Source: Alphaproteobacteria bacterium
GTDB taxonomy: Bacteria; Pseudomonadota; Alphaproteobacteria; CAAGCB01; CAG-977
Assembly: GCA_017480385.1 (NCBI GenBank)
Contig: JAFVAT010000002.1
Coordinates: 1-35,889 of the forward strand
Reading direction: 5' to 3'
Length of the DNA stretch: 35,889 bases
The notes beneath the pieces are model-generated. The model worked only from the letters and a program-made list of their open reading frames with translations, was not told the origin of the DNA and ran no database searches. This document shows, one piece after another, positions 26,472 to 34,739 of this stretch; within the stretch, counting starts at the first letter, position 1; each line of letters opens with the position of its first letter. The position numbers were made by a program, and so were the translations under genes.

Positions 26472-27497
26472 TCACGCCATAGCGTGCCCAAAACGCCGCA
26501 AAGCGTCTGCAGCCTCATTCACAAGCTCATCTACAACAGCCTGAACTGATTTTTCTTCCTTGACCAATCCAACGCTTTGACCGGCCATCAAAGATCCGTT
26601 CTCGACATCTCCGTCTATCACGGCCCGGCGCAAAGCACCGCCCCAAAAATGTTCAATCGCCAATTGAGCTTCCTTCAGCTCCAATTCGCCGCGCTGATAT
26701 TTTTGAATCGTTTCCATTTGAAAATCCATGAAACGCTTTGTGCCTTCATTCGCAATGGCGCGAACGGGAATGACCGGAAAACGCGCATCGATTTGAACGG
26801 TCGGCACAGCATCACGCGCATTGGCACGAATGAAAGCCTGTTTAAAATTCGGGTGCGCAATGCATTCCGTCGTGCAGACAAACCGCGTTCCCAGCTGGCA
26901 ACCCGCCGCTCCCATTGCCAAGAAAGCCGCCATCATTTCTCCGGACCCGACACCGCCGGCAACAAAAACCGGCACTTCCTTAATATATGGCAGGATCTCT
27001 TGAACCAAAACATTAGTTGCCACCGGGCCGATATGCCCGCCGGCCTCCGTTCCTTCCAAAATCAAAGCATCCGCACCGGTTTTAACCAAGCGCTTGGCCA
27101 ACACCAGCGCCGGCGCAAAACACATCACTCTGATTCCTGCCTCTTTCAGCTTTTTCACAGCCTGTCCTGAAGGAATGCCGCCGGCTAAAATGACATGGCT
27201 GACCCGAGCCTCAATACACACATTTATTAATTCGTCCAGCTGGGGGTGCATAGTGATCAGGTTGACCCCGAAACTGTTCTTCGTTAAAGCCGCCGTTTCC
27301 AAAATCTCTTTTTTGAGCAGTTCGGGCGGCATGGCTCCACCGGCAATCACACCGAAGCCGCCAGCATTGGAAATAGCCGCGACCAAATTATGTTCGGAAA
27401 TCCATGACATCGCGCCGCCCATAATCGCATAGCGCGTATTCAAAAACGTGCGGCCCGCCTTCCAAAAATCGTCTAAAATTTCATCATTTGAACGCAT
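26472..27497 (-). CDS. Nitronate monooxygenase / FabK-like FMN flavoprotein
   Basis: 341 residues, forming an FMN-binding TIM barrel. GGAMSWISEHNLVAAISNAGG at the N-terminus (seen from about residue 27), EGTEAGGHIGP in the middle and VFVAGGVGSGEMMAAFLAMGA towards the end are typical of the nitronate monooxygenase / 2-nitropropane dioxygenase family, which also includes the enoyl-ACP reductase FabK. The His of EAGGHIG corresponds to the catalytic-His position of nitronate monooxygenases. Substrate cannot be settled: nitronate detoxification and enoyl reduction are both possible. It lies four bases downstream of the lysC stop on the transcript and 16 bases before rodZ, so it is likely cotranscribed. 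Confidence 0.85.
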   Translation of the reverse strand: MRSNDEILDDFWKAGRTFLNTRYAIMGGAMSWISEHNLVAAISNAGGFGVIAGGAMPPELLKKEILETAALTKNSFGVNLITMHPQLDELINVCIEARVSHVILAGGIPSGQAVKKLKEAGIRVMCFAPALVLAKRLVKTGADALILEGTEAGGHIGPVATNVLVQEILPYIKEVPVFVAGGVGSGEMMAAFLAMGAAGCQLGTRFVCTTECIAHPNFKQAFIRANARDAVPTVQIDARFPVIPVRAIANEGTKRFMDFQMETIQKYQRGELELKEAQLAIEHFWGGALRRAVIDGDVENGSLMAGQSVGLVKEEKSVQAVVDELVNEAADALRRFGHAMA

Positions 27498-27502
27498 TGA
27501 TT

Positions 27503-28729
27503 TCAGCCCTTGTCTTCCAGATGAAATGCCGTATGCAAAGCGCGAACAGCCAATTCAGCATATTCGCCGGCGATTAAAACGCTGATTTTAATTTCCGACG
27601 TGGAAATCGTTTGCACATTAATTCCCTTTTCGGACAATGCCTCAAACATTCTTTGAGCAATTCCCGTATGCGTCCGCATGCCGACGCCGATCAGAGAAAT
27701 TTTAACACAATCCGCATCTGAAATAACGGCACGGTAACCGATCTCCTGCTTGTTTTTTTCCAACACTTCCACAGCTCTGGCTAATTCGGATTCCGGCAGC
27801 GTAAAAGTCATGTCCGTATGCGTTCCGTCCGGCGAATCGCTTTGAACAATCATGTCAATGCAGATATTTGCCTGAGCCATTGCATTAAAAACAGCGGCGG
27901 AAATACCAGGCTTATCCTGAACGCCGACCAGAGTAATTTTTGCTTCGTCACGGCTGCATGTAATGCCGCTGATAATTTCTTTTTCCACGATATCTCCCTC
28001 ATCGCAAATAGTCGTTCCGACCGGATTTTGTTCAAAGCTGGAAACCACCCGCAGATTCACGCGGTATTTCATCGCCAGCTCGACCGACCGCGTCTGCAAA
28101 ACTTTCGCCCCCAAAGAGGCCATTTCCAGCATTTCCTCGTAAGTGACCCGATCCAGCTTTCTGGCATTTTTTACCACGCGCGGATCTGTCGTATAAACAC
28201 CGTCGACATCTGTATAAATATCGCATCGATCCGCCTTTAAAACCGCCGCCAACGCCACTGCGGAAGTATCCGATCCGCCGCGTCCCAAAGTGGTAATGCG
28301 GCCGTCATCGTTTACGCCCTGAAAACCGGCGACGACCGGCACCATTCCCGCGTCAAGGCACGCCCTCAGCCCCTCAACCTCAATTTGATTAATTCTGGCC
28401 TTGGAAAAAGCGTTGTCCGTCAACACAGGCACCTGCCACCCCGTCCATGACCGAGCCGGCACCCCGATTGCCTGCAGCGCCATTGCCAACAGCCCGATTG
28501 TCACTTGTTCGCCAGTGGAAACAACGACATCGTATTCTTCCAGATCATAGCCGGCCGTTATTTCCTGGCAATACTTTACCAGCTGATTCGTCACGCCGGA
28601 CATTGCGGAAACGACGACAACGACCTGATTGCCGGCATCAATTTCCTTCTTGACCTTCAAAGCGACATTTTTAATCCGATCCGTATCACCGACAGATGTG
28701 CCGCCGAATTTTTGTACAACAAGTCCCAT
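27503..28729 (-). CDS. lysC: Aspartate kinase, monofunctional
   Basis: 408 residues. It phosphorylates aspartate at the entry to lysine, threonine, methionine and diaminopimelate synthesis. KFGGTSVGD (7-15) begins the amino acid kinase domain, VVVVSAMSGVTN and TLGRGGSDTSAVALAA follow, and two ACT domains occupy about 265-405, the site of feedback inhibition in this enzyme class. There is no homoserine dehydrogenase fusion. It appears to be the first gene of the long minus-strand run ending in clpB; the divergent region upstream contains palindromes close to its start. Confidence 0.96.
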   Translation of the reverse strand: MGLVVQKFGGTSVGDTDRIKNVALKVKKEIDAGNQVVVVVSAMSGVTNQLVKYCQEITAGYDLEEYDVVVSTGEQVTIGLLAMALQAIGVPARSWTGWQVPVLTDNAFSKARINQIEVEGLRACLDAGMVPVVAGFQGVNDDGRITTLGRGGSDTSAVALAAVLKADRCDIYTDVDGVYTTDPRVVKNARKLDRVTYEEMLEMASLGAKVLQTRSVELAMKYRVNLRVVSSFEQNPVGTTICDEGDIVEKEIISGITCSRDEAKITLVGVQDKPGISAAVFNAMAQANICIDMIVQSDSPDGTHTDMTFTLPESELARAVEVLEKNKQEIGYRAVISDADCVKISLIGVGMRTHTGIAQRMFEALSEKGINVQTISTSEIKISVLIAGEYAELAVRALHTAFHLEDKG

Positions 28730-28885
28730 AAAAGTTCTGTTCCTTATTCATTGATATATCAAGAACCAGGGTATTCATACCTTAATATAAATAACAAAGC
28801 AAGAAGATGCGTAAAAAATCAGGTATATTTTTAAAAAAAAATCAGGTACAAAGAAACGGTTCATGATACTGTTTGGGAGAATGAC
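28730..28885. promoter_or_regulatory. Divergent lysC/cupin control region with palindromes and a direct repeat
   Basis: The 156-base gap holds a perfect 12-bp palindrome TTGATATATCAA (28751-28762), a short hairpin GGTAT/ATACC (28770-28781), and a 13-bp direct repeat AAAAAATCAGGTA at 28813-28825 and 28835-28847, offset by 22 bases, i.e. about two helical turns. These are plausible binding sites for regulators of one or both genes. I could not assign promoter hexamers with confidence. Confidence 0.4.
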
Positions 28886-29248
28886 ATGGTTGTAAAATAT
28901 GAAAAAGGGGCTTCGGACGTTCGTCCTTGGGGAACTTGGGAAATTTTGGACACGGGCGATCACCATACTGTAAAGCGGATCGTCGTTCGTCCCGGACAAA
29001 AACTATCTTTGCAAAGTCATGACCATCGCGACGAACACTGGATCATCACAGAAGGAACGGCAAAGGTCACGAATGGCGACAAGATTATAACGGCTGGCCC
29101 GAACACGGCGATTTTTATTCCGGCCAAGGCCAAACACCGCATTGAAAATGTCGGTTCCACAGACGTTATTTTTATTGAAGTGCAAACCGGAGAGTTATTG
29201 GACGAAAACGACATTATCCGCTACGAAGACGTGTACGGTCGCGTTTAA
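28886..29248 (+). CDS. Cupin, mannose-6-phosphate isomerase type II-like
   Basis: 120 residues, one cupin domain. SDVRPWGTWEIL near the start, the metal-binding block SHDHRDEHW (44-52; H45, H47 and H51 are ligand candidates) and HRIENVG (H84 on) match the C-terminal isomerase half of bifunctional ManC/AlgA proteins and of stand-alone type II phosphomannose isomerases. The expected role is interconversion of fructose-6-phosphate and mannose-6-phosphate for GDP-mannose synthesis, but such short stand-alone cupins are rarely tested. There is no guanylyltransferase gene in the window. The gene is transcribed away from lysC and converges on comF with 11 bases between stops. Confidence 0.8.
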   Translation: MVVKYEKGASDVRPWGTWEILDTGDHHTVKRIVVRPGQKLSLQSHDHRDEHWIITEGTAKVTNGDKIITAGPNTAIFIPAKAKHRIENVGSTDVIFIEVQTGELLDENDIIRYEDVYGRV

Positions 29249-29259
29249 TTTTTTTATTC

Positions 29260-29871
29260 TTACGCTCTGGCAAAAGTTAACAAACGGACTTCTTTTGCGC
29301 CGCCTCGTATCAATACGCCGGCGCAGGAGTTGGCTGTTGCGCCCGTTGTAACGACATCATCGATTAAAACAACAGTCTTTCCCTGAATGGTAATATCCGG
29401 GTTTAAAACAAATGCGCCCCTGACATTTTCAAATCGTTCCCGGCGGGATCCCTGTTTTGGCGTGGACCTAATTCTTTTCAGAATATTCGGATCGGAACAA
29501 ACGCCGGAAAGTTTAGACAATTCCGCAGCCAAAACGGCAGCCTGATTATATTTTCTTGCCAGTATCCTTTTCCAATGCAGCGGCACGCAAGTGATGACAT
29601 CTGCTTTTTCAAACACGCCGCTTCCGGCATTGTACATCAACCGGGCCAGCAGCGGAGCCAAATCCAACCTGTCGCCATACTTTAAAGCCAAAATCAATTG
29701 CCTGCTGGTTTCATTATAAACCACCGCGGAAGCATGCTCTTTTGAATTATCGGAAACAAACTCTAAACGGGCAAAACAATCGGGGCACAAGCTGCCCTGA
29801 ACCTCTACGCGCGTCGAACAAACAGGACAGACCGGTGGAAAAAAAGCATTTAAAACAAAATCCCAAAACAT
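29260..29871 (-). CDS. comF: ComF-family phosphoribosyltransferase-like protein
   Basis: 203 residues. The N-terminus carries two CxxC pairs (CPVC and CPDC, about residues 16-34), probably a zinc site, followed by a type I phosphoribosyltransferase domain with the PRPP loop VVLIDDVVTTGAT near residue 170. This is the ComF/GntX architecture. In naturally competent bacteria ComF is needed for DNA uptake, while in many others its role is unclear; no other competence gene is in view. The NFP-type linker around RKYNQAAVLA is also typical. It is a single gene, divergent from the 29946 lipoprotein. Confidence 0.88.
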   Translation of the reverse strand: MFWDFVLNAFFPPVCPVCSTRVEVQGSLCPDCFARLEFVSDNSKEHASAVVYNETSRQLILALKYGDRLDLAPLLARLMYNAGSGVFEKADVITCVPLHWKRILARKYNQAAVLAAELSKLSGVCSDPNILKRIRSTPKQGSRRERFENVRGAFVLNPDITIQGKTVVLIDDVVTTGATANSCAGVLIRGGAKEVRLLTFARA

Positions 29872-29945
29872 AAAAATCTATCTATTAAACAAAAATATGA
29901 TATAACTGAGTATGCCTGACGTTTTAAAATAGCGGAAAAAGTCAA

Positions 29946-30482
29946 ATGAAAAAACTGTTTTTATTCTTCTTTTCTTTAGTAATCCTGAACGGCTGCGCCG
30001 CAGATAACGCATATAATGTTTCTTATTTATCCGTAGAATTTTTGGAGCCGACAGAATGGAACGGGGACATCGTTCCGCCGCACCAAGGTTGCCGTTCGGA
30101 TGGAGGACTCGGCAACACGCCGCCGCTGTATGTTTCTTATATTCCGGAAAAAACGAATTTATTAATTCTAGAAATCAATGACTTAGATGAACCCGCCCTC
30201 TCTGAAAACGGCGGTCATGGATCGATTGGTTTTTACCATAACGGTGATTTTTCAGCTGTTTTGTTGCCTGTCCCCGGCGAAAGCAATGTATTGCCCAACT
30301 TTGCCTTCAAAGAAAAATCCAGCCGGGTCAGAGCGGCCAAACCCTACCCTTATATGCCACCGTGCATCGAAAAGAAGCATCACTATTCCGCCACTGTTAA
30401 AGCAGTCAACCGCACGGGGTCTTTTGACAAACAAAAAACGGTCCTGTTGGGTGAAGGAAAAATTGACTTGGGCACTTATTAA
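29946..30482 (+). CDS. Small predicted lipoprotein of unknown function
   Basis: 178 residues. The N-terminus MKKLFLFFFSLVILNGC is a lipoprotein signal peptide with the Cys near residue 17. The mature part shows a WNGDIVPPHQGC segment, a second Cys (PPCIEKKHHY) and predicted beta character with closing KTVLLGEGKIDLG, like small phospholipid- or ligand-binding YbhB-type folds; the motif string DLDEP...GHGSIGF is reminiscent of the PEBP family (DPDAP...H), but I treat that as a hint only. It is tail-to-tail with the next gene, overlapping it by four bases. Confidence 0.7.
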   Translation: MKKLFLFFFSLVILNGCAADNAYNVSYLSVEFLEPTEWNGDIVPPHQGCRSDGGLGNTPPLYVSYIPEKTNLLILEINDLDEPALSENGGHGSIGFYHNGDFSAVLLPVPGESNVLPNFAFKEKSSRVRAAKPYPYMPPCIEKKHHYSATVKAVNRTGSFDKQKTVLLGEGKIDLGTY

Positions 30483-31582
30483 AAGCTGAAGTTATTAAAC
30501 GGATCTGTTTTCAGTTCTTCATTCGCAACAGCATCAAAATCTTTTTCTTCCATGGAAAGGTTTTCCATAACCAACGAAGCATCAAGGAAAGTGTTGGATA
30601 TTTCAGCATGAAGCGTCGCCCCTCGTCCCTCTACCCCCCACAGCATGGCGGATTCATCGTCAGGCAAACCATATTTTTTGATCAGCGTTTCTAAAAATTC
30701 CTGGCGCCGCTTCGTTTTCAAATACCTTCCTTCCTCCGTCGCCCCCAAAGAATGATCGCCCTTATTGATATAGCGGATACGATACGACTGGTTCTGCATA
30801 TACATACTGGTAAATTCGACGCTGAGCGTTTCTCTTCTAGGTCTGTTTTCAAAAACCAGCCGGTTGATGTATTCGCTGTTTTCTTCTTGTGCCGTTTCAT
30901 GAATGCAGTTCTTTTTCGTCCCGTGAGCAAAAGACATCTTATCCAAACATTGCCGATGATACTTCCATTCGTTCAGCTGAGGTATCTTCCAATCCTTAAA
31001 CTTAAGAGAAAAACCGGCCTCAGAAGCTTTTTCAATAACTTCATCGGGCGTCATTTGCAATCGGATTCCGGCAATATCAAAGCTGGAAACATTTGTATTT
31101 GAAAATCCTGTTTTTTTAGCTCTCATTTCGAACAAAGAAAGATTTTCATCATTCCTTTTTTTGGCATTTGCCCCTAAATACGGCATAGATTCCTCTTTAC
31201 CGGCTCCGATTTGAGGCATTGTTATCGCGCGGGGACCTGCGGATAAAGAAAGTGTTTTGGGCGCGACCGTTCCAACGGGCATTTGAGGCGGAACACCGGC
31301 GGGAGAAGACGCCGGACCGGCTGCGGGAGGAACGGCAGGAGTTGAAGGCGCAGCCGTCGGTGCGGCAGAAGCCGGCGCTGCAGCTGCTTTCGGCTGAGGA
31401 GGCGCGGCAGAAGCCGCTTTCTGAGCCGCTTGATTCTTGATTGCCGTTTCCTGCTGCATTTTTTCAATTTCAGAGGACTGAAAATCCTCCTCGTCAAACA
31501 AATCGTCCAGCATTTGCGCGACAGCCGCCTGCCCCGAAGCCAAAACTATTACACCAAAAACAAAAGGCAAAATTCGTTTCAT
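30479..31582 (-). CDS. Predicted periplasmic protein with Ala/Pro-rich linker, function unknown
   Basis: 367 residues. A signal peptide (MKRILPFVFGVIVLASG, cut near AVAQ at about 22) is followed by an acidic stretch, then a low-complexity A/P-rich linker (about 52-110) and a C-terminal globular part. The latter begins with FDIAGIRLQMTPDEVIEKA (about 169 on), a pattern common to alphaproteobacterial periplasmic proteins of unknown role, and contains two Cys (CLDKM and KNCIHE) that could form a disulfide. I do not recognise a named family. The gene is single, divergent from the LOG gene. Confidence 0.7.
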   Translation of the reverse strand: MKRILPFVFGVIVLASGQAAVAQMLDDLFDEEDFQSSEIEKMQQETAIKNQAAQKAASAAPPQPKAAAAPASAAPTAAPSTPAVPPAAGPASSPAGVPPQMPVGTVAPKTLSLSAGPRAITMPQIGAGKEESMPYLGANAKKRNDENLSLFEMRAKKTGFSNTNVSSFDIAGIRLQMTPDEVIEKASEAGFSLKFKDWKIPQLNEWKYHRQCLDKMSFAHGTKKNCIHETAQEENSEYINRLVFENRPRRETLSVEFTSMYMQNQSYRIRYINKGDHSLGATEEGRYLKTKRRQEFLETLIKKYGLPDDESAMLWGVEGRGATLHAEISNTFLDASLVMENLSMEEKDFDAVANEELKTDPFNNFSF

Positions 31583-31663
31583 CTTGTCCCGTAAGAAATG
31601 TTTAATAAACCTTCCTTATAGTATTTCTATATTGTTACTTTTTCTTAAACGAGGTTTAAAAAA

Positions 31664-32254
31664 ATGTTTAAAATAAAATCTCTGGGCGTTTTCTGTGGTT
31701 CTGCTGACGGAAAGAACCCCGAATTCATAAAAGATGCGACAAAACTGGGCAGAACATTGGCGCAAAATAATATTCGTTTGGTATATGGAGCGGGACACGT
31801 CGGCATGATGGGGGCCGTGGCCAAAGGCGCTTTGGAAGCCGGCGGTCATGTAACCGGTATTATCAATACGCTGCTGCAGGATCGGGAAAAACAGCTGTTT
31901 GAATTAAGCGAATTAAAAATTCTGCCTTCTCTGCATATCCGCAAAGATGCCATGTTTGAAGCTTCCGACGCGTTTTGCGTTCTGCCGGGCGGAATCGGGA
32001 CGTTGGACGAAGTTTTTGAAATTATGACATTGAAGCAGTTGGAAGAACATTATAAGCCGATTATTATGTATAATGCGCACGGCTTTTGGGAACCGTTCAG
32101 AAAAATCGTCAATACACTGATTGCGGAAGGCTATGTGCGCCCCGAACATGCACAATTGGTGACATATGTTGATAAAATTGAAGACATTTTGCCGACAATC
32201 GATGCAGAAATCGCGGCTCTTGAAAAGAAAATTCAAGCTGATTTAGCGGGGTAA
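31664..32254 (+). CDS. LOG-family protein (cytokinin riboside 5'-monophosphate phosphoribohydrolase type)
   Basis: 196 residues. VFCGSADGKNPEF at the N-terminus, RKDAM (93-97) and PGGIGTLDE (108-116) are the LOG (TIGR00730) signature; the Arg and Glu (R93, E116) match the catalytic pair. Members cleave the N-glycosidic bond of AMP-type nucleotides, and some make free cytokinins; in bacteria the physiological substrate is often unknown. The usual YGGG loop reads YGAG here. It has a GAGG ribosome site nine bases before the start and converges on the next gene with a 12-base overlap of coding ends. Confidence 0.88.
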   Translation: MFKIKSLGVFCGSADGKNPEFIKDATKLGRTLAQNNIRLVYGAGHVGMMGAVAKGALEAGGHVTGIINTLLQDREKQLFELSELKILPSLHIRKDAMFEASDAFCVLPGGIGTLDEVFEIMTLKQLEEHYKPIIMYNAHGFWEPFRKIVNTLIAEGYVRPEHAQLVTYVDKIEDILPTIDAEIAALEKKIQADLAG

Positions 32255-33133
32255 AACCAAAGCCAAAGAGGAATATTCCGGCATCATTAAATAATTTCTG
32301 CTGAACGCGATATCGATCAAAGAAGCGTCCAGCATCTTAATCAGGGCGGACTGCACTTTTGCAGCGCCCTGTTTTGCATGGCCCAATGGCAGAACATCAC
32401 CTAGACAGCACCCTTCCGACGAAATCACGCGGGCGGTATAAAGCGTCATGGCATTTAACATTTCCAATGCGAATCCATGCAAATATCCATAATCCACGTT
32501 TTTACCGGCAGACAGCCAGCTTTTGGCCATTTCCGCCGCATTGCGCCCCATATTCACGCCGACAGCCGCGATCGAGTCAAATGTGCCGGACCCTTCCGGA
32601 GCCAGCCGATCTGCCGCGCACACACCGTTTCTTAAACGCGGCAGCTCTATTTCCAAAAAAATTTCCTTTTTGTCTTCTTTATACAAGCACAGCGTATCGC
32701 CACGCGCGGCACAGTAAAAATAGGAAAAAACGGCCCGCGGCTGCAAAATCCGATGACGGCGGTCCAATTCCGTTAATTTGTTCAGGATAGGAACGGCTTC
32801 TGACCTGACCCAACAGCACCAGTTTTCCCGACTGCCCGATTTTTTAACAAATCCCCATTGCTTTTCAAACAAAGCCAATTCATCAAGATAAGGGATTAAG
32901 TGCGAAACATTGTCCTCAAAAACGATTTTAGGACGATAATGTTTAACGGAAATTAACGGCAAATCGGCCTGACGGTCATCATAGCGGCTGTCAAAAAAAT
33001 AATGCGGCAGCTCTTCTTGCATCAGCTTCTGATAATCCGACGTTCTGTCAGACTCCACCGCAGGACCGAAAAGCGTTTCCACCAAACGCCCTTCCAAACC
33101 GTCTTCTTCTGCGCTGTTTTCGTTCATTTCCAA
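32243..33133 (-). CDS. Stand-alone protein resembling the MetH AdoMet-dependent reactivation domain
   Basis: 296 residues. The order of conserved elements follows the activation domain of cobalamin-dependent methionine synthase (PF02965 type): HLIPYLDELALFEKQWGF (78-95, like the YIDW...FF..W element whose Asp binds AdoMet), LQPRAVFSYF (130-139, like PRGV), ARGDTLCLY (143-151, like GDDI.LY), CAADRLAPEGSG (172-183, like CLADFVAPK.SG), DYGYLHGFALEMLNAMTLY (214-232, like the DDY..I..KALADRLAEA helix) and IAFSRNYLMMPEYS (275-288, like LTESFAMWPGAS). The AdoMet-contact segment RPAPGYPACP is not recognisable; the corresponding stretch reads CCLGDVLPLGHAKQ. In MetH this domain donates a methyl group to inactive cob(II)alamin. 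No metH is nearby. The family link rests on my motif reading. Confidence 0.65.
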   Translation of the reverse strand: MEMNENSAEEDGLEGRLVETLFGPAVESDRTSDYQKLMQEELPHYFFDSRYDDRQADLPLISVKHYRPKIVFEDNVSHLIPYLDELALFEKQWGFVKKSGSRENWCCWVRSEAVPILNKLTELDRRHRILQPRAVFSYFYCAARGDTLCLYKEDKKEIFLEIELPRLRNGVCAADRLAPEGSGTFDSIAAVGVNMGRNAAEMAKSWLSAGKNVDYGYLHGFALEMLNAMTLYTARVISSEGCCLGDVLPLGHAKQGAAKVQSALIKMLDASLIDIAFSRNYLMMPEYSSLALVLPR

Positions 33134-33215
33134 TTCCCGTACATTGCAACAGTTGATTCGGTTTAACGCAATATCTTTTAAAAAAAGTAAAAACGCTCTG
33201 TTTAATAAAAAAAAC

Positions 33216-33244
33216 TTGTCTGATTTTTTTTACGGTTTTAATCT
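33216..33244 (+). promoter_or_regulatory. Possible promoter very close to the mlaA start
   Basis: TTGTCT (33216-33221) is followed by TTTAAT (33237-33242, 15-base spacer) or TAATCT (33239-33244, 17-base spacer). Either would start transcription at or just before the ATG at 33251, which has no Shine-Dalgarno sequence in front of it. Confidence 0.35.
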
Positions 33245-33250
33245 GCACGT

Positions 33251-34057
33251 ATGATGAAATTACGATACTGGCTCATTATTTTTTGTTTTTTGCTTTTAAC
33301 GTCAGGGTGCGCGTCCGTTCCGACGGATCCGGCTGAAGCGGCTGCTTATCAGGAAGCAAACGATCCGTGGGAGCCTATGAATCGAAAAATTTTCGCTTTT
33401 AATATGGCCGCCGACAAATATGCTCTGCGCCCGATCGCCAAAGGGTACCGTGCCATCACAACGCCGGGTTTTCGCTTGAAAGCCAGAACTTTTTTAAACA
33501 ATCTGAAAACCCCTTTGACCGTTGTCAATGATATTCTGCAGTTCAATTTAAAAAATGCGGGTCTTGATTTGTCGCGCTTTATCATCAATTCAACGTTAGG
33601 CTTTTTCGGCGTGTATGACGTTGCCGATAAAATGGGATTGTCGCCGAATTCACAAAATTTAGGCACAACCATGGCCGTTTGGGACGTGCCCTCCGGTCCT
33701 TATCTTGTTCTGCCTCTGCTAGGTCCCTCTAATGTGCGCGACGCTTCAGGCATGGTCGGCGATATTTTTCTTGACCCGTTCTATTATGTCTCACACAACA
33801 GCGACGATAGAGACCTGAAATGGGGATTTTGGATTGTTGACGGGGTCGGAGCCATTGCTGCTTATGAAAACAATATCAATTTATTGGACGAAGGCAAAAA
33901 ATCTTCGCTGGATTTTTATGCTTTTATGCGTTCAATGTATCAGCAGTACCGCAAAAAAGCGATTGAACGCGCCAAAGGAACTCAAGCCACCGACAACCAA
34001 AAGGCGAACTACGAGTTTTCTTTAGAAGAAGATGATGAGGAAGATTTTGACGAATAA
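33251..34057 (+). CDS. mlaA: Outer-membrane lipoprotein MlaA (VacJ)
   Basis: 268 residues. Signal peptide with lipobox LLTSGC (Cys near residue 18), then the MlaA domain: DPWEPMNRKIFAFN (near 36-49), LKTPLTVVNDILQ, FIINSTLGFFGVYDVA, and GPYLVLPLLGPS with LDPFYY further on. MlaA sits as a ring in the inner leaflet of the outer membrane and passes misplaced phospholipids to periplasmic MlaC. A low-complexity acidic tail (LEEDDEEDFDE) ends the protein. Two consecutive ATG codons begin the frame and no Shine-Dalgarno is visible. mlaC follows ten bases later; mlaDEF are not in the window. Confidence 0.95.
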   Translation: MMKLRYWLIIFCFLLLTSGCASVPTDPAEAAAYQEANDPWEPMNRKIFAFNMAADKYALRPIAKGYRAITTPGFRLKARTFLNNLKTPLTVVNDILQFNLKNAGLDLSRFIINSTLGFFGVYDVADKMGLSPNSQNLGTTMAVWDVPSGPYLVLPLLGPSNVRDASGMVGDIFLDPFYYVSHNSDDRDLKWGFWIVDGVGAIAAYENNINLLDEGKKSSLDFYAFMRSMYQQYRKKAIERAKGTQATDNQKANYEFSLEEDDEEDFDE

Positions 34058-34067
34058 GAGGATTGCC

Positions 34068-34697
34068 ATGAAAAAATTGCTGATTGTTTTTGCCTGTATC
34101 GTCTCGTTTGCCATTCCGCTCAGCGCGGCGGAAACGGCAGACGCTGAAAAGTTTGCGCAGGATCTGGCGAATAATATAGTGACAAACGTTGTTCAACCCC
34201 AAATGTCTTTATCCCGGAAACAGGATATTTTTCGGAAAATCTTTATGGCGGCAATCAACGTTAAAACAAACGCCCGTTTCACCTTGGGACGGTATGCTAA
34301 AAGCGCCGCTCCGGATCAGCTACAGGCCTACACGGACGCTTTGGCCGACAATATCATTTATACGTGGACGGACCGTTTCAACAGCTATGCCGGGGATTCC
34401 TTGGATAAAAATGCCATTTCATTCGAAAGTGCGCGCAAAAGCGAAAACGGCGACTTTTACATCACCTCTAAAATCAAGTTGCCGAATGCGGAAAATGATA
34501 TTGAGCTGATCTGGCGGATCTCGGATAAAAAAGGCGAATTAAAACTGGCAGATCTGGTTGTCGAAGGCGTCAGCATGCTGATGAGCTACCGCAACGAATA
34601 CACGGCTATTTTGCAGCAAAACGGCGGAGACATCACCGCTTTAACGGAAATGCTGAAACAGAAAAACGACTTGTTAAAAAACCCGGTTAAGAAATAG
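34068..34697 (+). CDS. mlaC: Periplasmic phospholipid-binding protein MlaC (Tgt2/MlaC family)
   Basis: About 209 residues from the ATG at 34068, which has GAGG upstream and opens a signal peptide (MKKLLIVFACIVSFAIPLSA, cut after SAA near residue 22). A longer frame from 34032 would overlap the end of mlaA. The mature part is the MlaC fold, with RFTLGRYAKSA, a FNSYAGDSL segment, and the C-terminal IELIWRISDKKGELKLADLVVEGVSM pattern (read in parts) that is typical of the family. MlaC shuttles phospholipid between MlaA and the inner-membrane MlaFEDB transporter. Adjacent mlaA-mlaC is a common alphaproteobacterial arrangement. Confidence 0.93.
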   Translation: MKKLLIVFACIVSFAIPLSAAETADAEKFAQDLANNIVTNVVQPQMSLSRKQDIFRKIFMAAINVKTNARFTLGRYAKSAAPDQLQAYTDALADNIIYTWTDRFNSYAGDSLDKNAISFESARKSENGDFYITSKIKLPNAENDIELIWRISDKKGELKLADLVVEGVSMLMSYRNEYTAILQQNGGDITALTEMLKQKNDLLKNPVKK

Positions 34698-34712
34698 CCC
34701 TTTTCGTTTGAT

Positions 34713-34739
34713 AAAACTGTTGACAAAACAGGTTTTTTT
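34713..34739 (+). terminator. Weak rho-independent terminator after mlaC
   Basis: AAAACTGTT (34713-34721) pairs with AACAGGTTTT (34727-34736) through one bulged base, and the T-run reaches 34739. The stem is AT-rich, so termination would be partial. It overlaps the putative rpsD -35 box. Confidence 0.4.

Noticed and set aside
26456-26518. Longer rodZ start at 26518
   Set aside because: It would overlap the preceding flavoprotein gene by about 47 bases, and the ATG at 26455 has a proper ribosome site and leads directly into the family N-terminus.
34032-34067. Longer mlaC start at 34032
   Set aside because: It overlaps the mlaA end and spoils the signal peptide; the ATG at 34068 has GAGG upstream.
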